A stretch of DNA of 64,000 nucleotides from contig OW203722.1 of assembly GCA_934045075.1 (NCBI GenBank), positions 15,984,986 through 16,048,985 on the forward strand, in the 5' to 3' direction. This DNA comes from Yponomeuta sedellus. Lineage: Eukaryota > Arthropoda > Insecta > Lepidoptera > Yponomeutidae. Shown here in pieces: positions 21,901 to 32,035 of the stretch (position 1 is the stretch's first letter; every line of letters begins with the position of its first letter). The notes below the pieces were generated by a model. It did no database searches. It was not told the DNA's origin and worked only from the letters and a program-made list of their open reading frames with translations. A program made the position numbers and the translations under genes.

Positions 21901-24900
21901 TGCAACATTACAATGCTTGTGGGCGCGTCAGCACGCACTTGAATTGGATTCGTGTATCGTTCCGCTCTATTTAGTTGAGAAGAGCGAGATGGAACGCGTT
22001 GATACAATAGTACCCAGTGGAAATAAATGAATGTCAAGTTCATGTCTATTAATGAAATAAGACGTCTATTTCTCCGTAAAGAATTTCTATTCCGTTTGTT
22101 AAATGCCAATATACAATATTATCTCTGTTTACGGCTCTAGTAGTAGCGGTGAAAAAGATAGAAAGAAACCACACCACTCTGAACATCGTTTCTCACATCA
22201 TCTTATATTAATTACTAGCTGACTGGGCAAACGTTGTTTTGCATACGAAATTAAATTAATTTTATTTCAACGTAAACAATTTAGGTACATTCTGTTTACT
22301 GAATGTAAAATGTAAGCCGCTGCATTCGGGCCGTAGTGTAGTGGAGAAAAAGGCGGCGGGAACAAAACTCCGCTCTGACCATCTTTTCTCAAGTCATATT
22401 AAATCTAATACATCAGTTGTCACGTAGAGCTCTGATAAGATTTCATGATTGCCATCATATTAATTTGCTTACGACCTATTCTCAGCCCCACCTAATTCAC
22501 AAAAAAAAATCCTATTTAATTGGTAAAGCCGTTTAGGAACAGTTTGATGACAGCGTTCTTGTTCCTAAACGGCGACACGAGATCCTTATGTATTAGATTA
22601 TCAAGTAAATCTAATACATAAGTCTGTAGGAGTACCTACGTAACAAAATCCCATGAGTATAATCAAAAACTTGCAATGTGTGGTCACTTCTACCATCACT
22701 TAGCCCTTGTTTCACAATGTTCAAATAAAGTTCCAGATAAGCTATCCTAAACTAGGGATGGCATCTGTTCTAAATTTAAATATTTTTTCATATATTGCGT
22801 GTGTTCGTTTATGGCTTCAAAATAGAACAAACGGCAGCCCTGGTTGCGGATAGGGTATCCGAAACTTTATCTGCAGATTGTGAAACATACCCTTAGATTA
22901 ATGTTTTGTCTCCCACATAACAATATTTCTACTGCTATTCCCTTTAAGGTTGCTCAATTGCCAATTATTTATCTTCGGCACCACTCAACCTTCTTCTCAA
23001 CTCCTTCTTCGCGACTGCTCTACTTCGCATACAGCTCTGTTAGCATCGGCTGTGTATTTGCTACTAATCCTTCGCCGGTCTTTTCTTTGGTTTCCCCCAT
23101 AATTCATTTGTAAAACCATTTTCTTCGTATTTCAGTCGCCCTGGGACGAAGTGCGATCGGAAATGATAAACGAGAAAGGCGTTACCCCTGAGGCGGCCGA
23201 CAAAATCGGCGAATACGTCCGTCTGAACGGAGGCACGGAGTTAGCCGAAGCCTTGATGAAAGACGAGAAATTGTCCAAGACGAAAGCCGCGATCGAAGGT
23301 CTGGAAGGAATACAGTTGCTGCTGCACTACTGTGAACTCTTCGGCATAAAGGATAAGATCGTGTTTGACTTGAGTTTGGCCAGAGGGTTGGATTATTACA
23401 CCGGCGTGATTTATGAAGCTGTACTTACACGTAAGTAGTCTTAAAATAATAAAAAGCTCAAAGCTTTAATTTGGCATAAGCAGCCTACTCCATCCGCTTT
23501 CAGAGTATATGCCTTCTCTGTGAGTTCTCCTTTATAGAGAACTGATACAAAAGATGTATCAATAATAAATTCAGCGGAAAAAGAGAGTCCATACATACAA
23601 AGAAATGCATAATTTTTTTTATTTTATAAGTAGTTTTGCTAAGAGTTTTTGGGAACTTGCCTTTTAACCTGTTTGAACTATTAACACTACCAGAAATTTT
23701 TGCTTGAGTCGGTCTAGTGAGCTTGGGCCACATTTGCCAGTTCGTGGAGTCCACTTAAATACGTTTTTACAATATTGGTTCTTCTACAGCCCAGCTTCGT
23801 TAAGCCCAACGCTTATCACATCAAAGAAATATTTTTTTCAAAAATTGATTTGGTTTGAAGTGACCAAATAAAAAAAAAATATTTCAACGTGAAGAATTTA
23901 CATTCTGTTTGCTGAATGTCAATGTACGTTGTAAGCCGCTCCCTTCGGGTTATAGTGCAGTGGAGAAAAAGGCAGCGGAAGAAAAAACACCACTCTGACC
24001 ATCTTTTATCAAATCATCTTCGACTTTCTAATCTTAACAGGTTATGTCAATCACTTTAATAAACAGTCAATATAGTCATATTGTACTCGTAATACAGTAA
24101 GCATTCATGTACAGTCAACAAACAGCACATGAACCTATACGGATGTGCGTTCAAATCGGTAAGGGCGACTTAAAAAAATTGTAGATTTTAACCTGCAGTC
24201 AACTGTCATTATCACCAGCCATTTGACGCTGTCCACTATACTCAGTACTAAATACTGAGATTATTGAAAAAACTTCTTTTTTCCTTTTAGAGCCAATAAA
24301 ACTCGGAGGCGAGGAGCAAACGGTGGGATCCATCGCCGGTGGCGGCCGGTATGACAATCTCGTTGGAATGTTCGACTCGAAGAACAAACAGGTGAGGCAA
24401 TTGAATTGGTTACGCCTTCGGAATACTGACGCCGTGAACCGCGAAATGTTTGCAAAACAGCGAAATCTATTCTCTCTCTCTCTCTCTCTCTCTATTATAG
24501 TCTGCAGGGAAATGGTAGCGGTGCAAACGCGAGATGTAATTAGGAAACCGCGGAAAGTTCGAGCGAAATGCGCCAAATCTATATAGATGAATAATAGTAA
24601 ATTGATAATTTAAAACTTTTGTTATTAACTATCGATAGGTAGTGAAGAAAACAATTGTTAACGCGTTAATTCAGCGTCGCTGGAATATTCTTTATTGTAC
24701 ACAGAAATTAATTACATTTAATTACTACAGTTAACAGTAGTTATTTAAAACTATAGTAAAATTGGCGGCCTTATTACTAAAAGCAATGTCTTCCAGGCAA
24801 GCATTAGTGGGTATCACAGAGGAAGTAATATTAGTGGCATTTTGACTCCAGGTGCCCTGTGTGGGCGTGAGTATCGGCGTTGAGCGGATATTCTCAGTGA

Positions 24901-25643
24901 TGGAGGCCCGTCTGGCCGCGGGCGAGATGCGGGTGCGCTCCAATGAGGTGGAAGTGTATGTGGCGTCCGCACAGAAAAATTTCCTCGAGGAGCGTATGAA
25001 AATATGCACGGAACTCTGGAACGCTGGCATTAAGGTGAGTTGAGTCTGCAAATTTCGAATGAATGGGCTGTAATGTGAGCCATAACATGGAGTTATTAGA
25101 AATCAGAAATGTATTTCATCGTAATGAATTTACATTGTATGTCGAATATTGAATTTAATTATATTCTTTTTAATGCACTAACCCGTGCTACGGACAATTT
25201 TAAAAACCTATTTAGAGGATAAATAGTCGCCCATTGGCTCAAATGGGAGAGCGCTGGCACTGTTAACCAGAGGTCGCGGGTTCGAGTCCCGCAGTCTTAA
25301 GCAGACTTAAGCAGTCCCGGCATGGGTGGAATTTTTGGCCTCTAAATAGGTTTTTAAAATCGGAGTAAAATTAACATTTCGAAACTGACAACATTTCACT
25401 TTCGCTTCTTCACAGACCGAGCAGTCCTACAAGAAGAATCCGAAGATGCTAAACCAGCTACAGTACTGCGAAGAGACAGGGATCCCGTTCGCCGTGGTGC
25501 TCGGCGAGTCTGAGCTCAAGCGAGGTCTGGTCAAAATACGAGACATCACGTCCAGGGAGGAAGTCGAGGTGGCCCGGGATAATCTCGTTGATGAGTTGAA
25601 CACCCGATTGCAGTCGCTTAAGGTTGATATAAATGGGCAGTAG
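15908..25643 (+). CDS. HARS: Histidyl-tRNA synthetase, cytosolic form (8 exons)
   Basis: Exons 15908-16000, 19276-19488, 20378-20599, 21684-21890, 23136-23430, 24291-24391, 24852-25034, 25416-25643 give 513 residues (human about 509). The enzyme charges tRNA-His. Order: WHEP helical hairpin (residues 1-50), class II catalytic core, and anticodon-binding domain (about 410-505). Visible motifs are motif 1 around [10 protein letters not shown], motif 2 [10 protein letters not shown]...GRYREFYQC, HisA RGLDYYTG, HisB AGGGRYD, and motif 3 [14 protein letters not shown]. The ATG at 15908 has a strong context (CCACCATGG). Two further exons (16623, 17309) allow other isoforms. The likely polyadenylation signal (about 25954) lies in or beside the antisense tail of a SINE. 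Confidence 0.96.
16039..16553. mobile_element. 515-bp TIR element with 8-bp TSD in HARS intron 1
   Basis: Ends GGTCA-GGTGTAGCAAAGGGTG... / ...CACCCTTTGCTACACC-TGACC are flanked by a perfect GAAGCCTA at 16031-16038 and 16554-16561. Long inverted arms (about 150-180 bp) carry 'gatgccctcctttgattaaaaatataaaaag' blocks; one block is present three times in mixed orientation. No ORF. An 8-bp duplication with GG-starting ends fits Merlin-like or hAT MITEs; the superfamily is unsure. Without it and one TSD copy, the intron between 16000 and 16623 would be about 99 bp. Confidence 0.85.
16623..16901 (+). CDS. HARS: HARS cassette exon encoding a eEF1B-beta-like GST-C domain
   Basis: 279 nt (93 codons) with an acceptor (cctttgtag/GGA) and a donor (CTTAAG/GTCAGT). 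It has no stop, and phase is 0 at both ends, so it can be spliced in or out between the first and second HARS exons. The product ([19 protein letters not shown], then [11 protein letters not shown]) resembles the N-terminal GST-C-like domain of eEF1B-beta: 'L..LN..L...SYI.GY.P...D', then 'LRWY.H..S'. Such domains dock several synthetases into complexes. Inclusion would give about 606 residues and would fall between the two WHEP helices. No ATG precedes it, so it is not a first exon. Use as an exon is inferred from frame, splice sites and similarity. Confidence 0.8.
17309..17425 (+). CDS. HARS: Alternative first exon of HARS: mitochondrial presequence
   Basis: An ATG opens 39 codons ending at AAG/GTAGGA, phase 0, the same phase as exon 1a, so it can join exon 2 at 19276. 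The peptide ([15 protein letters not shown]...) has several Arg/Lys, no acidic residue and a Ser/Thr-rich end: a typical matrix-targeting presequence. The result would be a mitochondrial HisRS of about 521 residues lacking the first WHEP helix. In fruit fly one HisRS locus supplies both compartments. The promoter of this form would lie between the cassette exon and 17309. A short upstream ORF (ATGGAGGAC...) lies just before it. Confidence 0.82.
17726..17790. repeat. Long hairpin in HARS intron
   Basis: The arms agtacttcttgtatt.catacaccctta and taagggtgtatt.aatacaagaagtatt pair over about 28 bp with a 5-nt loop. It may be a small MITE or a processed-RNA hairpin. Confidence 0.7.
18339..18600 (-). 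mobile_element. tRNA-derived SINE (third family) with 13-bp TSD
   Basis: In element sense it starts GGGCGGTGGTAGCAGAGCGG, has box B GGTTAAAACCC, and contains the widespread 'gaaggaaaacatcgtaaggaaacc' body. A perfect TTATTTCATAGTA flanks it (18326-18338 and 18601-18613). It is antisense within HARS. Confidence 0.9.
19660..20208. mobile_element. Mariner-type MITE(s) in HARS intron
   Basis: Ends AGGC..GGAGGTGCTTACTAGCGCCACCA and its inverse TGGTGGCGCTACTTAGCACCCCCCGCCT are flanked by TA (19658-19659 and 20209-20210). A second left end (gcgcttcggggtgcta) at about 19870 suggests one copy nested in another. Related copies are at 27651 and 45620. Confidence 0.7.
20735..20815 (+). repeat. Fragment of HARS-intron repeat family
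   Basis: 'atttcaatgtaaagaattta...cagtttgc.tgaatgtcaatgtaaaatgtaa' matches the longer copies at 22240 and 23868. Confidence 0.65.
21330..21600 (-). repeat. Decayed SINE body and tail
   Basis: Contains the moth tail 'acaggccttctctcagagaaagagag' and 'cacgatgttttccttct', the reverse of the aaggaaaacatcgtga SINE body. No head or duplication recognised. Confidence 0.6.
22240..22400 (+). repeat. Interspersed repeat, HARS intron copy 1
   Basis: 'atttcaacgtaaacaattta...attctgttt...ctgaatgtaaaatgtaagccgctgcattcgggc..tagtgtagtggagaaaaaggc' is shared with 23868-24015. A weaker relative is at 22020-22200. Class unknown. Confidence 0.7.
22528..22622. repeat. Two adjacent perfect hairpins
   Basis: Hairpin 1: gccgtttaggaac (22528-22540) and its inverse (22561-22573). 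Hairpin 2: cttatgtattagatt (22585-22599) and its inverse (22608-22622). Arms of 13 and 15 bp without mismatch, in a HARS intron. Confidence 0.75.
23868..24015 (+). repeat. Interspersed repeat, HARS intron copy 2
   Basis: Same family as 22240: 'atttcaacgtgaagaatttacattctgtttgctgaatgtcaatgta..ttgtaagccgctcccttcgggttatagtgcagtgg'. Confidence 0.7.
24472..24495. repeat. (TC)n microsatellite
   Basis: About twelve TC dinucleotides shortly after the sixth HARS exon. Confidence 0.9.
25165..25362. mobile_element. Family-T SINE, foldback remnant in last HARS intron
   Basis: A minus-oriented family tail (taatgcactaacccgtgctacggacaa...cctatttagagg) is joined to a plus-oriented tRNA-like core (cccattggctcaaatgggagagcgctgg...ggttcgagtcccg). 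A 10-bp local duplication (cttaagcagactta) interrupts the core. No clear TSD. Confidence 0.8.
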
Positions 25644-25955
25644 TGTAACGATCAGAGATCTATCGGGGATCAACCCAATTGGTCGACACGAACGTTTGTG
25701 GCTATGTACTTGTGATTGAGTGCAATTTTGTGTAAGAACATAACACAAACTCCTCGCATGCGTAACTCGTTCCCTAAAGACTAGTGAAAACGTGGTCTTA
25801 TTTAGAGCTTTTTATTAAAAAGGCGCATCTCTGATATGGTAAAACAGTTAATTGTCATTTCTTCCTGTTCACGTTATCGCTGGCGTGCATATTGACGACT
25901 GTATGACCAAAGTGTCCGTCTGCCGTTTGTAATAACCTTGACGATTTGTGAAGTA

Positions 25956-26216
25956 AATAAATAAATAATAATAAATAAATAAATATTCATGGACATATTA
26001 CACAGATCTCGTTAGCCCTATACTAAGTACAACTAAATGACTTGTGTTATAGGTGCTAACTCGACGATAGATTTTATACAATAAATACATAGATAACATC
26101 CAAGACCCGAGACAAACTAGAAAAGTTTGTTTCCTAGTTTGACCCGGCCGGGGATCGAACCCGAGACCTTCCGTTTTACAGTCAGCGTGCTAAACCGCTG
26201 CGCCACCGAGGCCGCC
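25956..26216 (-). mobile_element. Family-B tRNA-derived SINE
   Basis: Head at the right end (cgctgcgccaccgaggccgcc is the inverse of box A), box B as ggggatcgaaccc, and the tail gaatatttattta at the left end. It lies about 310 bp after the HARS stop. Its A-rich antisense tail contains AATAAA, which HARS may use. Confidence 0.9.
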
Positions 26217-27648
26217 ATAATCATACGTCATCAATGTGAACATTGCAAATGGCACGAATTCTCGCTTTTGCGGGAAACGGGAACCACCTACTTCACTCAC
26301 GAGCCAAAATATGCGCACAAAATCCTGTCGGGAATCCTGACGATGGAATTTGACATTTAGACGATTGGAATCGCTCAGGATTTGGTGCGCGTAATACATG
26401 GGGCTGAACGTACAAATCGTAATACACCAGGCGATTTTATGTAAATACTCGTACTATGAAACTCAACAACACCTAACGGGTTGTTCGGTGAATACTTATT
26501 GTATGCAAAAAAAAAAACGTTTACACATAATTAACGTAAATGTGTGATATAAAAATTAGTGTTCCTTTAAAAATTGTGTTACAATATAACTTGTCGGTTC
26601 AAAAGCGACTTAATTTGTGGGTTAAACGGCGGTTACAGTCAAAGACACCTGGATGTATATTTTCGTTCGAATTTGGCTGTATGCGACCAAAGCAGATGAT
26701 GAAAGTTGCCGCCGGCTAACTGTGACTAAATTATTTATAAATACGTAGTAGGTTGAGGAGTTGATACGGAAACTTATACTAGGACTATACTTTTATTTAT
26801 TTTGTGAATACTTTTTGCTTATTGCGCTTGAGGCTGGATCCAGTGCTAGTGCAATTTTCTTACTTCAGTGGCATAAGTAATACCACAAAAAAGCAATTCC
26901 GCGGCGGCGCGGTAAAGACGTGCAAATACTTTTCATACGGGATGGGACGGGACACCGAAGGGTGTGGGCTTCGTCCCGTCAGTTACGTGCAAATAGATTT
27001 GATTGATTTGATGTACATTTGTGTCAATTATGAGTTTTAAAACCGATTTAAGACATTTAAACTAATAAAAAATGGATCATTTCTGCAAAAAAAAACAGAA
27101 TAAAACTTGATAATTTCGGATCTGTAGCAATTTTATCGAAAAACGGAGAGAATTGGTCGAATCGGGAATGACGTCACAGCTCAGTAAATGTAGCGATCCG
27201 AGGACCGGAGCGTTGACTTGACGTTTGTTTGCTTACTAACCAGTGACGTCACTAATTCCTGTGGGACGCCATATTGCTCAAGAGCAAACGCTCTATATAG
27301 CGACTTATTTTAAAAATAATTTTTTAGCTGTTTTTAGAAATAAATACACAAAAGATTAAAAAAAATTTCCATTTCCGAACACCAACGAATAACCTGAGTT
27401 GGTTTCCAGAAACGACGTCGCGATTTTCCGCGTCCCCCCCCGTCCCTTTTGTGTGGCCGTCCGGACAAGACAACTTTTTTTTTATTTGGAGTCCTTTAGC
27501 CAAATAATATCGTCTTAGTGATATTATTTTATTTATCTACTTCGTTTGTGTTTGTACATTAAGCAACCTTCTTTTGTTAAGTCAGTTTTGTGCTCATTTG
27601 CTACTGGGTGATATTTGTGGGTTAATTAATTTCATCTTTGTCTCTATC
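26217..27648. other. Intergenic stretch after HARS, unassigned
   Basis: No supported gene. A 'gggatgggacgggacaccgaagg..cttcgtcccgtc' hairpin lies at about 26940-26980. Two TGACGTCA-type sites lie at 27170 and 27243 in a moderately GC-rich patch that could be regulatory. Confidence 0.4.
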
Positions 27649-28210
27649 TAAGACGCTTCGGGGTGCTAACTTGTTTTATAATTCGTTTTTATTTAAATGT
27701 AAACATGAGATATCTTAACAACTGGGACTGCTATTTTTAGAACCTACAGTGAAGAACGTAGAATGAAAGATCAAGGACTTAAATTAATTTCCGCCAAAAA
27801 CGGCTGTTCTTAGCGGAAATCGACTACAGTTCTAGGCTGTTAATCCTAGGTCCTAGACTGTAGGTTCCAAAAATAGTTGTCACAGTTGTTAAGATTCTAT
27901 AAAACAAGTTCTGATTTTTTTCCATTGGTGGATCAATTCCACCAACTTAGTCAATAAATTGACATTTGCGATGTGACCAGTTTATGACAGAAAAATAATA
28001 GGGATGTACACAATCGACATAAAATATAGACTTAGCTTAATTTTTTTTAATTTTATAGATTTGTCTCACAACTCTGGAAAACTATGTAAGACATGATGAA
28101 TACAAACTTTTTTAGTGATATATAGAACTTTGAACACTTTTATTTAATTTTCTTTACTAGAAAATGTGGTGATTACCAACTTTGATATTATATTTTTGGT
28201 TGGTCGCAAC

Positions 28211-30315
28211 TAGAGTTGTGATTCTACCCGGGTATTTACCCGAAATGGGTAGATTCGCGGGAATATTCCCATTGAATCTACCCGACGGGTATTTATGAGG
28301 GTAAATACGTTTATTAGGGTTTTCGTTCGCTAAAATAGATTGCATTACCGTTAAATCCATTTTTACTCACGAGCCTCAGGACTATATTCAATAACTTTCA
28401 TTCTTTTTTGACGAAAGAACGAAATAAGTATATCTCAAGAAAATAATTTTTTTTTATGGACTTATTTCATGAATTATTGAGAGATTGTTAAAGATTCTTA
28501 CTTATTAATTATCCGCCCGAGAGTAAATAACCATAAATACCAGTTTCTACTGAGTATTTAACGAAAACTGACAGTAAATATTTTTAATTAGTTTTTTACA
28601 GTAAAATCTTTTAGTTAGGGTCTTATTTGATCGGTATTGATGAGATCTTTGTTTAAACTTGAGGAGCATGGTCTGGTGAGAGCGCTGGAAGGTGTGTATG
28701 GGATCTCCTCAACGGATAGCAGTAGACCGTTTGAGTTTGTACTTATTCGAATAGTATTTATGAGATCTTTGGTGAAACTTGGTGACAAGTTCTTAGATGG
28801 CACAGCAAAGTACCCAAATTCTAGTGACCCTTCATACACTAGATCTTCACAACGGATATTAGGAAACTATTCGAGTTTCGCCTTATTTAATCTGTATTAT
28901 TGAGATCTTTCGCAGAACTTTCTGATAAGATCTAATTACGGAAAAGTAAGGTGATTAGTTAGTTAGATCTGGGAAAAAGAAAATGGTTACAAGATCTCCT
29001 CAACGGAGAAGCTAGAATGATTCATACTCATTTATTTTATGATATTCATTTATTTGATTTCAATAAAATCAAATTAACAAAAAACATAACATACCGTAAC
29101 ATATTCACACACCCGTATCGAGTACGCAGAGATCAGCGTTTACCACTTGCCATGATCCTGACAGATCTTTTTCGCTTTATCAACATTTGTTACTAAAAAT
29201 CAAATTATTGAAATATTTTTGCAGTATTTCAAAAGTTAGTCTCAAATAATGGAGTCCTAGTTAAGAATAAATATTGAATTATATTTCAATTGGGTCAGAA
29301 AAAAATGTTACATTATTGTATTATCATTTGATTTCACTATAAACATGGCAACATTGACAAAGGATAAATAACAAAATTTCTGTTTGCTCAAATAAGTCAT
29401 TAACTTATGAACCTATTTAGAGGCTAAAAATTCCACCCATGCCGGGATTCGAACCCGCGACTTCTGGCTATCCGTGCCAGCGCTCTTCCCAACTGAGCTA
29501 ATGGGCGACTCACCGGCATCAGTGAAATTTCGAACCTCTTTACACTATTATCTGTATTATGTACAGGCAGCGACATCTGGCTGAAGTAATTTGCATCACT
29601 TGCAGTCCCGAGTACCTACCTTTTTTGCAGTTAGGTGAGTCGCCCATTAGCTCAGTTGGAAAGAGCGCTAGCATGGATAGCCAGAGGTCGCGGGTTCAAA
29701 TCCCCGCATGGGTGGAATTTTTAGCCTCTAAATAGGTTTCAACAAAGATCTCATAAATACTAATCGAATAAGTACATACTCAAACGGTCTACTGCTATCC
29801 GTTGAGGAGATCCCATACACACCTTCCAGCGCTCTCACCAGACCATGCTCCTCAAGTTTAAACAAAGATCTCATCAATACCGATCAAATAAGACCCTAAC
29901 TAAAAGATTTTACTGTAAAAAACTAATTAAAAATATTTACTGTCAGTTTTCGTTAAATACTCAGTAGAAACTGGTATTTATGGTTATTTACTCTCGGGCG
30001 GATAATTAATAAGTAAGAATCTTTAACAATCTCTCAATAATTCATGAAATAAGTTTATCACAAAAAAGTTATTTTCTTGAGATATACTTATTTCGTTCTT
30101 TCGTCAAAAAAGAATGAAAGCTATTGAATATAGTCCTGAGGCTCGTGAGTAAAAATGGATTTAACGGTAATGCAATCTATTTTAGCGAACGAAAACACCA
30201 ATAAACGTATTTACCCACATAAATACCCATTTCGGGTATTTACCCGGGTATTTACCCGTTTTGGGTATTTACCTGGGAATATACCTTTCGGGTATATTCC
30301 CGCGACCCAACTCTA
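28211..30315. mobile_element. Foldback hAT-type element, 2105 bp, with 8-bp TSD
   Basis: Ends TAGAGTTG...CAACTCTA are flanked by a perfect GTCGCAAC (28203-28210 and 30316-30323). The outer 550-600 bp at each side are inverted copies of each other (for example 'gagtaaataaccataaatacc' on the left, its inverse on the right). The terminal parts carry repeated gggtatttaccc motifs. Internally AGATCT recurs many times (28644 to 29166), often followed by TT or CCTCAACGG. No transposase. A family-T SINE (29408-29745) lies between the arms. A second, one-armed family member is at 56320. Confidence 0.88.
29408..29745. mobile_element. Family-T inverted-dimer SINE inside the hAT element
   Basis: A minus-oriented full unit (cctatttagagg...cagcgacatctggc) is followed by 'gaagtaatttgcatcacttgcagtcccgagtacct' and then a plus-oriented unit with tRNA-like core ending cctctaaatagg. 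The copy at 57537 sits at the identical junction (cttatgaacctatttagagg), so the insertion predates the split of the two hAT copies. Confidence 0.88.
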
Positions 30316-30623
30316 GTCGCAACACCTATCTTTCACGTCAATTCCAGTTTGGCCTAAAATGTTGTGTGTCGGTTGTGTGTGGGTCAGTTCCGTTTTTACT
30401 ACAGTAGCGTGAATGTTTATTGTGTTCTTATGGTTTTTGGTGTTCTTTCACGACTTTCGCTTCTCACTTGGACATCGATTTGATAGCTTTACGACAGACT
30501 TTGGCATTTCATCTGGACTACCATTGGATTGAACTACGATTCACCTCGGCTTCTCATCTGGACTTTGCATGGATTACATTACTTACTGGCTTACGTCTCC
30601 TGGATATCTACTTGGAGTCAATT

Positions 30624-31200
30624 ATGGATCCTCAACCATCTACTTCAAAACATTAAAACCTTTCCCCGAGGAAAACAAAGGAGGCGCCAATGACTTAAAA
30701 GATTGAAATGATATTGAAAACTTACAAATAATTATGTTTTTGGAAAAGAAAGCTCCGAATCACCGTATGATATGCCGAGAAAAGAGGATTGTGTTTCAAC
30801 GACTGCTGAGATATTGGGCATATCCAAACGGTCTGTTTATCGTGTTATAAACAAAAGATTCCCGGCATGGGTGGAATTTTTAGCCTATAAATAGGTTTTT
30901 TAAGTTGTCCTTAGCAAGGGTTAATGCATTAAAAAGAACATAATTAAAATAAACCTGGTTATGTAAAATATGCTATGGAAGAATTTGCCGCTCATTATGG
31001 TTTCACCATTATGCTACTGCCTCCCTACCATTGCGAATCGAACCCAATAGAATTGGTTTGGCACAAGTCAAGGGTCATGTCGGAAGAAACAATAAAAGCT
31101 TTAAAATTAATGAAGTCAATAACCTATTTGAAGTTGGCTTAAATTTGGTGACATGTCAACGCTGGGCGGACTGTATAGAGCACACGAAAAAAGTTTAAGA
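30624..31200 (+). pseudogene. Broken DDE transposase (Tc1/mariner/IS630 type)
   Basis: Starts near ATG 30624 (MDPQPSTSK). After frame breaks it contains an HTH-like TAEILGISKRSVYRVI at about 30800-30850. Sequence after 30950 reads MEEFAAHYGFTIMLLPPYHC then ESNPIELVW, the third-acidic-residue motif of this superfamily, and ends RWADCIEHTKKV. The middle with the first two catalytic Asp is missing and a SINE fragment sits at the gap. It is non-functional. Confidence 0.75.
30863..30942 (+). mobile_element. Family-T SINE 3' fragment in the transposase relic
   Basis: 'cccggcatgggtggaatttttagcctataaatagg' followed by the family tail 'gtccttagcaagggttaatgcattaaaaa'. 5'-truncated, as expected for LINE-driven insertion. 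Confidence 0.85.
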
Positions 31201-31784
31201 TAAAATGACGAAGTAGATCATTTGATTCACGATGTCGTAGATACATATATAATTCATGTAAGCTATTCAAATACTACGTTAATATCGTCCGATTCAGAAT
31301 AAAAGTATAGAACCTAAAACCTCATATTTTATTCTAAATTCAATTTGATTTTCATATAATATAAAATCAATAATTGAAATGAAACTAAATTCTCACTTTT
31401 AGTTTGTTTTCTTGTAGATTTTGGTGTAACTTAAGTATGGTATTAATTATATTATTAATATTGGGTTTTCAGGCTTGCCAATCATCAGGCTTTAAATTCG
31501 GATTAAGCAGAATAAAGAAAAAAAAAGAGATTATATCATGAGAATATTTTAAATTATTCATTTAAAATTATCTCATAAATTAATAATACTTCCGTGTTTT
31601 GTCATCAACGACAGTACTAAGAAAATAATAGATTATGTTGTTAAATCTATCGACTAAAGCACATCACTATTTTAGCTGGCAACTCTTTTTCGCTAACAAG
31701 ATAATTCTATTTGTCAATTTACTGACTAAGTTGGTGGGCTGAACAAAGTTAGCACCCTGAAGCGCTTTAAATGTTTATGTTCTC

Positions 31785-32035
31785 GTCAGGCTATACTAGT
31801 CCACTGCTGGACATAGCCCTCCCTTAGTGAGCGCCACGTTGTGCTATCATAGGGGGTAATGCCCATAATCCCCACGCTGGGCATGCGGGTTGGGGATCGC
31901 AGTTCGGTGGAATTGTACTGCAAGGGGCGCTGCTGCCCACCCCCCGGTTTGTGTCCCTTAGTCGCCTTTTACGATACCCGCGGGAAGAATTTGGGTTGGT
32001 TCTATTCTCTAGGCCGACACCACACAGCATCAATG
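31785..32035. repeat. Interspersed repeat fragment (LINE 3'-end type)
   Basis: 'ctagtccactgctggacatagccctccc' joins 'agtcgccttttacgatacccgcgggaagaa', two phrases that recur in moth repeats, the second common near 3' ends of non-LTR elements. No coding potential recognised. Confidence 0.6.

Larger units (their letters stand above)
27651..31767 (+). mobile_element. Tc1/mariner-like transposon relic, interrupted by a hAT element
   Basis: Left end AGACGCTTCGGGGTGCTAAC and right end inverse of AAGCGCTTCAGGGTGCTAAC are flanked by TA (27649-27650, 31768-31769). Inner arms (ccaccaacttagtca.taaattgaca at about 27955, inverse at about 31705-31735) also pair. Subtracting the nested 2105-bp hAT insert, its TSD and a SINE fragment leaves about 1.9 kb, a normal size for this superfamily. 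A transposase relic lies near the right end. The left 280 bp resemble the MITE at 19660, so the true left border could be 27651 or about 27938. Confidence 0.55.

Noticed and set aside
28637..28903. 88-codon plus-strand frame with a homologous frame at 56754 (91 codons)
   Set aside because: Both lie in the AGATCT-rich interior of the hAT family. They are matched by equally long frames on the opposite strand, and their ends differ between copies, which fits repeat structure rather than a conserved protein.
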